Below, piece by piece: positions 1 through 5,337 of a stretch of 11,807 nucleotides of DNA (position 1 is its first letter; every line of letters starts with the position of its first letter). The notes under the pieces are model-generated. The model did no database searches. It was not told the origin of the DNA and worked only from the letters and a program-made list of their open reading frames with translations. The DNA lies in contig DGTW01000209.1 of assembly GCA_002393835.1 (NCBI GenBank), positions 1 through 11,807 of the forward strand, read 5' to 3'. A program made the position numbers and the translations under genes. This DNA comes from Treponema sp. UBA4326. Lineage in GTDB: Bacteria; Spirochaetota; Spirochaetia; Treponematales; Treponemataceae.

Positions 1-37
1 TTTTTTAACGCTCCCTATCTGTGAGGAATTTAAAATA

Positions 38-72
38 CCCGCTCTGAGATTTTCTTGGAGCGGGATTTTTTT
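38..72 (+). terminator. Rho-independent terminator of an upstream + strand unit
   Basis: A perfect 7-bp stem (CCCGCTC at 38-44 with GAGCGGG at 58-64) and a 13-nt loop are followed by ATTTTTTT at 65-72. This is the classic intrinsic terminator layout for transcription entering from the left of the window. The gene it ends lies outside the window; nothing in 1-37 looks coding. Confidence 0.85.
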
Positions 73-83
73 GCGTTAAAGAA

Positions 84-110
84 ATCTGCGTGCATCTGCG
101 TTTATCCGCG
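84..110 (+). repeat. Three ATCYGCG repeats phased at exactly 10 bp
   Basis: ATCTGCG occurs at 84-90 and 94-100, and ATCCGCG at 104-110, each exactly 10 bp after the last. The block lies just upstream of the predicted promoter of the ribbon-helix-helix gene at 160. It could be a phased operator for that DNA-binding family, or one copy of a short dispersed intergenic repeat of the type seen in many bacterial genomes. The pattern is seen; its role is inference. Confidence 0.55.
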
Positions 111-124
111 TCTGATTTTGTCCG

Positions 125-153
125 TTGCAAAAATCGGAGATTTGACCGATAAT
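125..153 (+). promoter_or_regulatory. Predicted sigma70-type promoter of the RelB/DinJ-like gene, possibly leaderless
   Basis: TTGCAA (125-130, 4/6 to consensus), a 17-bp spacer and GATAAT (148-153, 5/6). The -10 box ends 6 nt before the ATG at 160, so transcription would begin at or next to the start codon. No Shine-Dalgarno sequence sits at a usable distance (GGAGA at 135-139 is about 20 nt away), which fits a leaderless mRNA. Confidence 0.5.
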
Positions 154-159
154 ACAACC

Positions 160-711
160 ATGATTAAGACTTATGATATTGATTTAGACGATGAGCTTGT
201 TGAGGCTGCCAGCAATCTTTTTGCAAGCCTTGGAAGCGACATCGACAGCGCCATAAAGATTTTTTTAAAGCAGTCACTTTTGAGAAAGGGATTTCCTTTT
301 GAAGTTGCGCTTCCTCAAGAAAGTGCAGATGCTCTTCCAGAGGAGTCTTCACTTGCGACGGAGACTTCAGCTCCAGAAATTGCTCCTGAAGTTGAATCTC
401 GCGTTGCCGCCAATGAGGCTCTTGTTGCCCAAATGCGAGCCGAAATTGGCGACAAGGATATTACCCCTGAATTTGACCCTGGTGAAGAAGAACAAATTGA
501 AAAGTCAGTTGTAAAAGAGGCCGCTTCGCCTGCTGAAAGCAAACTTGCCCAAAAAACTGATGATAGTTCTGCCGGAGAAGAAAATACGCCTTCACCAGAT
601 TCAAGTGTGCAAGCGGAAGAAGCTTCTGATGAGGATGAAGACGAAACGGCTCCCGAAAATCTCTTCGATGCCTGGAATGTGGGCGAGGAAGAGGATATCG
701 GTTGTCGCTAA
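160..711 (+). CDS. RelB/DinJ-family ribbon-helix-helix protein with long acidic C-terminal tail
   Basis: A 183-residue protein starting at the ATG at 160. The open frame extends upstream to 55, but that part crosses a terminator and a repeat block, so the internal ATG is preferred. Residues 1-52 resemble the RelB/DinJ antitoxin N-terminus: a short beta strand (KTYDIDLDDEL), a helix, the LGSDIDSAIKIFLKQ helix and the typical GFPFEV ending. Such proteins dimerise, bind DNA and normally neutralise a YafQ/RelE-type RNase. Residues 53-183 are an unusual tail rich in Glu, Asp, Ala and Ser, ending in LFDAWNVGEEEDIG, and are probably disordered. No toxin gene follows; the next gene is convergent. It may be an orphan antitoxin or a DNA-binding regulator with a different partner. 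The fold assignment is fairly secure, the function is not. Confidence 0.7.
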   Translation: MIKTYDIDLDDELVEAASNLFASLGSDIDSAIKIFLKQSLLRKGFPFEVALPQESADALPEESSLATETSAPEIAPEVESRVAANEALVAQMRAEIGDKDITPEFDPGEEEQIEKSVVKEAASPAESKLAQKTDDSSAGEENTPSPDSSVQAEEASDEDEDETAPENLFDAWNVGEEEDIGCR

Positions 712-1742
712 AAGCAGACTGTGCAAGTTATTGGCAGGTGGTCTGAGTAGCCCTTGCCATTCCAAATTTGGTAACGGAGGGGGTGGCCTTGCTTGTCTGC
801 CCATTCTCCAATGCTTTCTGCATAAAAATCCTTCACTTCTATTTTTCCGGCTGCAAAAAAGTGGTCGATTCGCTCCCATTGATTTTTATACCAGTAGCTT
901 CCTGGATTAGCAAGGGAACCGTTTTCGCAAATCCATGGCGAGTAGACTTTGACATCATCTTTTCCGTGAAGAATCAGGTTGCTTTTCTCCCCATTTTTTT
1001 CTTTTATGTCGAACTCCAGAATGTCCTTGTTGAAATCTCCGCAGGCAAGAATGGCTTGTCCGCTGTGTCCGGCCTTTTTAATCAGCCTTGCAAGAAGGGC
1101 TTCCTGCCTTTTTCTCCATATTTCAGATTCAGCTTCCCCGCTGCTTTTGCTTTTCCAGTGATTTGCAAAGATTGTGAGGCTTTTTCCCTTGCTTGAAAGC
1201 GAAAACTGAATGACAGGTCTCATTGACGGGGCTTTACCTTCAGTCCTGACATCAAGCGAATGTACCGAAACGCTGTCTATAGGTAGCCTTGAGAGTATTC
1301 CACAGCCTATGGAAGAGCCTTCGTCCCTGGCAAAAAGTCCGTGCTTGTAGAGACTTGAAAAGTCAAAGGTTCCAGAAAGCCTGTTCGCAATATCCTGAAG
1401 TTGAGCCTCCTTCTCCAATTCTTCCATTACGATTACATCGGCATCCATTTCTCTTATTACGGAACAGAGCCTTTCAAGCCTTTCTTCGTATTTGTCTGAA
1501 GACCAGCCGCTTTTCGGGCTTTTGTAATCGCTGTATTCATTTCCGTCAAAAATTCCGTCAAAGAAAGTCTGAAGGTTCCAGTTCATCACCTTGATGGTGG
1601 CAGAAAAGCTTTCCCATTCCGAAGAATTCTTTGCATCAGAGGCGGTAAAAGAGACAGTGCATGATGCAAGCACAAAGAGAACTGGCAAAAGTGCCAGCCG
1701 ACCAGTCCTTAAAAAAGGCATGTTAAAAATAATTTTTCTCAT
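708..1742 (-). CDS. Endonuclease/exonuclease/phosphatase (EEP) superfamily lipoprotein
   Basis: A 344-residue secreted or membrane-anchored hydrolase. The N-terminus has basic residues, a hydrophobic stretch and the lipobox LASC (25-28), so Cys28 is the likely lipid-modified residue. The EEP fold motifs appear in order: MNWNLQTF (Asn56), VIVMEELE (Glu108), FANHWKSK (His195), CGDFN (Asp236, Asn238), RIDHFF (Asp293/His294) and GYSDHLP (Asp334/His335). These are the metal and catalytic positions shared by DNase I, exonuclease III and phosphoesterases. Substrate (DNA, phosphoinositide or other) cannot be told. The ATG at 1742 is preferred to an upstream in-frame TTG at 1778 because it gives a standard signal peptide and follows AAAGG, though very closely. 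An ATG at 1721 is also possible. It is convergent with the RelB-like gene: the stop codons overlap (708-711), with no terminator between them. Confidence 0.88.
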   Translation of the reverse strand: MRKIIFNMPFLRTGRLALLPVLFVLASCTVSFTASDAKNSSEWESFSATIKVMNWNLQTFFDGIFDGNEYSDYKSPKSGWSSDKYEERLERLCSVIREMDADVIVMEELEKEAQLQDIANRLSGTFDFSSLYKHGLFARDEGSSIGCGILSRLPIDSVSVHSLDVRTEGKAPSMRPVIQFSLSSKGKSLTIFANHWKSKSSGEAESEIWRKRQEALLARLIKKAGHSGQAILACGDFNKDILEFDIKEKNGEKSNLILHGKDDVKVYSPWICENGSLANPGSYWYKNQWERIDHFFAAGKIEVKDFYAESIGEWADKQGHPLRYQIWNGKGYSDHLPITCTVCF

Positions 1743-1754
1743 ACCTTTATATAG

Positions 1755-1774
1755 CGAAAATTTTTGAATTTTCG
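1755..1774. promoter_or_regulatory. Inverted repeat just upstream of the EEP gene
   Basis: CGAAAATT (1755-1762) and AATTTTCG (1767-1774) form perfect 8-bp arms around TTTG. The repeat lies 12 nt before the chosen ATG (1742) of the lipoprotein gene, inside its untranslated leader. It may be an operator, or an RNA hairpin affecting translation. I saw no convincing -35/-10 pair for the minus-strand gene here. Confidence 0.4.
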
Positions 1775-1795
1775 GCAATGACTGGAGAAGTTTTT

Positions 1796-1824
1796 TTGAT
1801 TTTTATTTAAAATAGATTTATAAT
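1796..1824 (+). promoter_or_regulatory. Strong sigma70-type promoter of the phosphatase/kinase operon
   Basis: TTGATT (1796-1801, 4/6), a 17-bp spacer and a perfect TATAAT (1819-1824). The start of transcription would fall near 1831, giving a leader of about 12 nt that contains the AGGA ribosome-binding site (1833-1836), 6 nt before the ATG at 1843. Confidence 0.7.
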
Positions 1825-1842
1825 TTTAAAATAGGATAACTT

Positions 1843-3459
1843 ATGAAGCGTAAATTTCAGATTTCTGCCCTTTCTGCCAAACTTATCATAGGTGCCGTTT
1901 TCTTCGGCCTTTTCATGTGCGTCATCAATAGTTTTGTAAGCTATCATGAATTCAAGACTCAGGTTGAAAGCCTTTATAAAAATGTAACAAAGCAATTTGC
2001 AGAAACAGCCGTCTCTTATGTTGACCCGGAGAGAATTCCATACTGGCTTAAAGACGGAAGCGACGGTTTATGGGACAGCACAAATCAGCGTCTCAACGAG
2101 CTTACGGAAACTGCGGAAGTTGCCTTCATTTACCTTACGGTTCTTTCTTCAGATTATAAATCACGCACTTATGTTTTTGACACGGTGAACAGTCTGGTTA
2201 TAGACTCTAAAGTCATCCCTCTTGGCTTTGTTCAGTCCTTGGAACACAAAACTCCTGATTATATCGAAAATTTACGCCTCATAATGGAAGAAGGAAAAGT
2301 CCAAAGTTATTTTTCTTACAGCAAAAAAGGCGGTCATGTTACCACATCCATTCCAGTGCGTAATTACATGGGAAAAACAGTTGCAATTATGAGCGTAGTC
2401 AAACCCATGGAAGAAATAAGGGAATACAAGACAAATTACCTCCGCTCAATGATTTTTGCGGCCCTTGCCTTTACTGCACTCTTTATCGTTCTTTATACTC
2501 TCTCCCTTTTTGCAGGAATTATTCGCCCCCTCATGCTTATAATCGACGAAACATCTCATTTTGCCGAGCATCATGGTGAGCTTACGGGGCTTCTTAAAAA
2601 AATCAAAAACCGTGACGAACTGGGACTTCTTGCAAAATCCGTTGAAAAAATGAGCGTGGACATGAACAAATACATTTCAGACCTTACTGCCGCCACGGCC
2701 GAAAGGGAAAGAATTGGAGCAGAGCTTAATGTCGCCACGAAAATTCAAGCGGAAATGCTGCCACGGACATTCCCGCCCTACAAAAATTGCCCGGAAATCG
2801 AACTTTATGCGAGCATGAGTCCTGCGAAGGAAGTAGGCGGCGATTTTTACGATTTTTTCATGGTTGATGAAGACCATTTTGCCCTCGTTGTGGCTGATGT
2901 CTCAGGCAAAGGGGTGCCGGCCGCCCTCTTTATGGTCGTTGCGAAAACCCTTTTGAAAGACGCTGCTTTCACCTTCAAAACACCGGCCGAAATTTTTGCT
3001 CATGTAAATAATACCCTGTGCGAGAACAATGCTTCTGGCCTTTTTGTCACCTGCTGGATGGCTATTCTTGAAATCAGCACAGGCAAAATGACTTTCGCAA
3101 ATGCCGGACATACACCGCCTCTTATTTACAAGGATCGTAATATTTCCTTCCTGAAGACACAGCCCGATCTTATGCTTGCCGCAATGGAAGGAATGCCTTA
3201 CGAAAACCATGAAATTACGCTGGGCTCTTGCGACAGAATCTTCGTTTATACAGACGGAGTAACCGAGGCTACGAACAGCGAAGAGCAGCTTTACGGTGAG
3301 GAAAGACTTTTGAAGAGGCTGCAACTGGATACCACAAAAGTCCTTTCTCCAAAGGAGATAATAGACTTCGTGCGTGCTGATATAGATGAATTTGTCGGTG
3401 GTGCGCCTCAGTTTGATGATATAACCATGCTGGAAATGCTATATAAACCCACTAAATAA
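1843..3459 (+). CDS. Membrane HAMP / SpoIIE-type PP2C serine phosphatase (RsbU-like)
   Basis: A 538-residue sensor phosphatase. Residues 11-32 are a first membrane helix, 33-200 a probable periplasmic sensing domain, 203-227 a second membrane helix, and 226-280 a HAMP-like linker. A helix with the family signature ERIGAELNVATKIQAEMLP leads into the phosphatase domain (about 318-535). Metal-binding motifs are intact: EVGGDFYD (330-337), ADVSGKGVPAALFM (351-364), YTDGVTEA (469-476) and QFDDITML (523-530). Family members dephosphorylate a STAS-domain antagonist, which then captures an RsbW-type kinase. Both partners are encoded next door: the kinase begins 11 nt downstream, and the STAS gene is convergent beyond it. 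The signal sensed is unknown. The start is supported by AGGA at 1833-1836. Confidence 0.93.
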   Translation: MKRKFQISALSAKLIIGAVFFGLFMCVINSFVSYHEFKTQVESLYKNVTKQFAETAVSYVDPERIPYWLKDGSDGLWDSTNQRLNELTETAEVAFIYLTVLSSDYKSRTYVFDTVNSLVIDSKVIPLGFVQSLEHKTPDYIENLRLIMEEGKVQSYFSYSKKGGHVTTSIPVRNYMGKTVAIMSVVKPMEEIREYKTNYLRSMIFAALAFTALFIVLYTLSLFAGIIRPLMLIIDETSHFAEHHGELTGLLKKIKNRDELGLLAKSVEKMSVDMNKYISDLTAATAERERIGAELNVATKIQAEMLPRTFPPYKNCPEIELYASMSPAKEVGGDFYDFFMVDEDHFALVVADVSGKGVPAALFMVVAKTLLKDAAFTFKTPAEIFAHVNNTLCENNASGLFVTCWMAILEISTGKMTFANAGHTPPLIYKDRNISFLKTQPDLMLAAMEGMPYENHEITLGSCDRIFVYTDGVTEATNSEEQLYGEERLLKRLQLDTTKVLSPKEIIDFVRADIDEFVGGAPQFDDITMLEMLYKPTK

Positions 3460-3460
3460 T

Positions 3461-3465
3461 GGAGG
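3461..3465 (+). promoter_or_regulatory. Shine-Dalgarno GGAGG that fixes the kinase start
   Basis: GGAGG lies 5 nt before the ATG at 3471. An in-frame ATG at 3459 overlaps the phosphatase stop codon and would place this site inside the coding sequence, so 3471 is the better start. The 1-nt stop/start proximity at 3459 still suggests translational coupling. Confidence 0.75.
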
Positions 3466-3470
3466 TAAAA

Positions 3471-3869
3471 ATGAAAGAATTGACTATTCTTGCGGACGAC
3501 AAAAATATGGAGGCAGTAAATGATTTTGTTCATTCTGTTTTCCCTGAAGATTGTCCTGCCGCTATCATTTACAAGATTGATTTGGCCGTGGAGGAAATAT
3601 TTGTTAATATAGCTCACTATGCTTACAGTCCCAACAGCGGAGAGGCGAAAATTCTGGCATCTTTTGAAAATGGCGAGCTGATGCTGGTTTTTTGCGACAG
3701 TGGAAAGGCCTTCAATCCAATCGAAAAAAAAGACCCCGACATTACGCTCAGTGCAGAAGAGCGTGACATCGGGGGACTTGGCATCTTCCTTACGAAGAAA
3801 TTTATGGATAGCGTTGAATACGAATACAAGGACGGCCAGAATATCCTGACCCTCCGTAAACGCATTTAG
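3471..3869 (+). CDS. RsbW-like anti-sigma factor / serine kinase (HATPase_c_2)
   Basis: A 132-residue GHKL-fold ATPase. The N box DLAVEEIFVNIAHYAY (38-52; Glu42, Asn46), the G1 box VFCDSGKAF (73-81; Asp76, Gly78) and the G2 box GGLGIFLTKKFMD (101-113) are all present, which argues for working ATP binding. In the RsbW/SpoIIAB family such proteins hold a sigma factor or another effector, and phosphorylate a STAS partner on serine. The gene follows the phosphatase by 11 nt in one operon. It converges on the STAS gene with only 3 nt between stop codons. No sigma factor is visible in the window, so the controlled target is unknown. Confidence 0.9.
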   Translation: MKELTILADDKNMEAVNDFVHSVFPEDCPAAIIYKIDLAVEEIFVNIAHYAYSPNSGEAKILASFENGELMLVFCDSGKAFNPIEKKDPDITLSAEERDIGGLGIFLTKKFMDSVEYEYKDGQNILTLRKRI

Positions 3870-3872
3870 CTG

Positions 3873-4172
3873 TTATTCTTTGTTTAGAACTTTATCCATT
3901 CCCGTTGCTTCCAGCACCTGCATACAGAATGCTGAAGGCGAACGGAGAATCATTTTCCCGCCTGTTGGAAGCATGACTTTGTGAGCAAGAAGTATTACAC
4001 GAAGCCCGGCACTTGAAACATAGTCTATGCCGCTGAGATTGATGTAAAGGTTCATTTTTATTTTTGGGATTTTGTTCAGCTCTGCTTCCAGCTGGGGGGC
4101 TGTTCCTGTGTCGAGTCTTCCTTCAACAACGAGCTCAATTCCGTCTGCAACTTTGTTTTCTTTAATTGTCAT
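3873..4172 (-). CDS. STAS-domain anti-anti-sigma factor (RsbV/SpoIIAA-like)
   Basis: A 99-residue protein that is a single STAS domain. The core motif LYINLSGIDYVSSAGLRVIL (42-61) is typical; by alignment with SpoIIAA/RsbV, Ser54 is the likely phosphorylated residue, though Ser53 is possible. The unphosphorylated form would bind the kinase at 3471-3869, and the phosphatase at 1843-3459 would regenerate it. The start has AGAGG (4180-4184) 7 nt upstream. It lies 33 nt downstream of the FGE-like gene on the same strand with no terminator between, so the two are probably cotranscribed. Placing V on the strand opposite to U and W is unusual for such modules. Confidence 0.88.
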   Translation of the reverse strand: MTIKENKVADGIELVVEGRLDTGTAPQLEAELNKIPKIKMNLYINLSGIDYVSSAGLRVILLAHKVMLPTGGKMILRSPSAFCMQVLEATGMDKVLNKE

Positions 4173-4205
4173 TATTATACCTCTATATGATTTTCTTTTT
4201 TAGTT

Positions 4206-5180
4206 TTACTGATTAACTATGCTTCGACAAACCCTAAAGCCAAGATTGCTGCTTTTTCCGTTTGGCGTGCTTCCTGTTCGATACAATACAGTGCACTGCT
4301 GGGGGTCGTCGAGCCAGCTTCCGCCTCGTTTTACATGAAGAGTGCCGATTGAAGGCCCTCTGGGGTTTATTTGCGGAGTCATAAGAAGCTCGTTTGCGAA
4401 GAAATCCCAGCACCATTCGTTTACATTGCCGGTCATGTCATAAAGACCGAGACTGTTTGGTTCTTTTGTGGCTACATCATGGCTTTCAATATTGCTGTTT
4501 TCTCCGTACCATGCGACCTTGCTGATGTCGTTGCTGCCTGAGAACTGGTAGGGCTTTGTTTCCCTTCCGCCTCGTGCCGCATATTCCCATTCGGCTTCGG
4601 TGGGCAGGCGGTATCCTGAAGCCAAGAAATTGCATACGACCCTTTTCCAGATGGGGCTTGCAGTGTTAAATTGTGAAAGTTTTGTTTCCGTGCCTATGCT
4701 GTAGCAGGGGGTAAGGCCGATTTTAGCGCTGAGCATGTTGCAGTAGATGAGTGCTTCTGCCCAGTCAACCATTTCGACCGGACGGTTTTCGCCGTTGAGT
4801 TTGCTGGGATTTTTTCCTGTTATATGTGCGTATTGGCCTTGTGTGACCAGAGTTTCTGACATGTAAAAGTCTGACAAAGTAACAGGAGAATTTATGAACT
4901 TGCCTCCCATGTGAAAATTTCCGCCTTCTATGCGAATCATGGTTGGGTATACATCGATTTTTGTCTTAATTGTTGTCTCAAGAGATGAAGTACCAGGCGC
5001 CTCTTGTACGGATAATACCGGCATTCCGCAGTGTGAACAGAAGTTGTCGATAGTGCTAAGAGTTGCACCACATTTTTGACAAGAACGACAGGTTTTTACG
5101 GAACCAGCGGGGTAACCGCAATTGCTGCAAAAATTTGCATCATCGGGCAGTTCTTTGTTACATTTGATACAATTCAGCAT
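4206..5180 (-). CDS. Double zinc-ribbon protein with FGE/SUMF1-like domain
   Basis: A 324-residue, probably cytoplasmic protein (no signal peptide). Residues 1-52 hold two zinc ribbons: Cys4/Cys7/Cys18/Cys21 and Cys34/Cys37/Cys48/Cys51. A linker (53-78) leads to a formylglycine-generating-enzyme-type domain (about 80-320) with landmark motifs RPVEMVDWAEALIYCN (133-148), YRLPTEAEWEYAARGG (190-205), LGLYDMTGNVNEW (244-256), KRGGSW (284-289) and LGFRVCRS (313-320). In true FGE a copper-binding Cys pair follows GGS; here the first Cys is Asp291 and only Cys296 matches the second, so sulfatase activation is unlikely. Treponemes carry many such paralogs of unknown role. GGAGA (5185-5189) precedes the ATG. 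It is probably cotranscribed with the STAS gene. Confidence 0.88.
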   Translation of the reverse strand: MLNCIKCNKELPDDANFCSNCGYPAGSVKTCRSCQKCGATLSTIDNFCSHCGMPVLSVQEAPGTSSLETTIKTKIDVYPTMIRIEGGNFHMGGKFINSPVTLSDFYMSETLVTQGQYAHITGKNPSKLNGENRPVEMVDWAEALIYCNMLSAKIGLTPCYSIGTETKLSQFNTASPIWKRVVCNFLASGYRLPTEAEWEYAARGGRETKPYQFSGSNDISKVAWYGENSNIESHDVATKEPNSLGLYDMTGNVNEWCWDFFANELLMTPQINPRGPSIGTLHVKRGGSWLDDPQQCTVLYRTGSTPNGKSSNLGFRVCRSIVNQ

Positions 5181-5205
5181 ATTTTCTCCAAAAAAATATA
5201 TTACT

Positions 5206-5214
5206 ATTATACCA
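5206..5214 (-). promoter_or_regulatory. Extended -10 promoter of the FGE-like/STAS unit
   Basis: On the minus strand TGG-TATAAT (5214 to 5206) is a perfect -10 with the TGn extension. The -35 region is weak (TATACT with a 16-bp spacer, 3/6), as expected for extended -10 promoters. It lies 25 nt upstream of the ATG at 5180, downstream of the lyase terminator. Confidence 0.6.
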
Positions 5215-5253
5215 TGAATTAAAAAAAAGTATAGAAAAGATTCTGCAAATATT

Positions 5254-5285
5254 AAAAAAAGGCCGCCTGCTTTTGACAGGCAGCC
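5254..5285 (-). terminator. Rho-independent terminator of the pectate lyase gene
   Basis: Read on the minus strand, GGCTGCCTG (5285-5277) pairs with CAGGCGGCC (5269-5261) as a 9-bp stem with one G-T pair and a 7-nt loop, followed by seven T residues (5260-5254). It begins 52 nt after the lyase stop codon and separates that gene from the FGE-like/STAS unit. Confidence 0.9.
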
Positions 5286-5337
5286 TCATTTGCTGGAAGA
5301 AAAGCGAATTAAAGCGCTTTTTTAACGCAGTTCCAGC

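Noticed and set aside
55..159. N-terminal extension of the RelB-like protein from the ATG at 55
   Set aside because: It would begin inside the terminator and run through the phased repeats and predicted promoter; family similarity begins only after the ATG at 160.
545..910. 121-residue + strand frame across the RelB-like/EEP junction
   Set aside because: It lies in another frame over two well-supported genes, has no ribosome-binding site and resembles nothing known to me.
1743..1778. TTG start for the EEP lipoprotein at 1778
   Set aside because: It would add 12 residues before an otherwise normal signal peptide; the ATG at 1742 is the simpler start.
5309..5323. AAAGCGCTTT palindrome just after the lyase stop codon
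   Set aside because: Too short a stem with no T-run on the lyase strand; the stronger terminator at 5254-5285 explains the 3' end.
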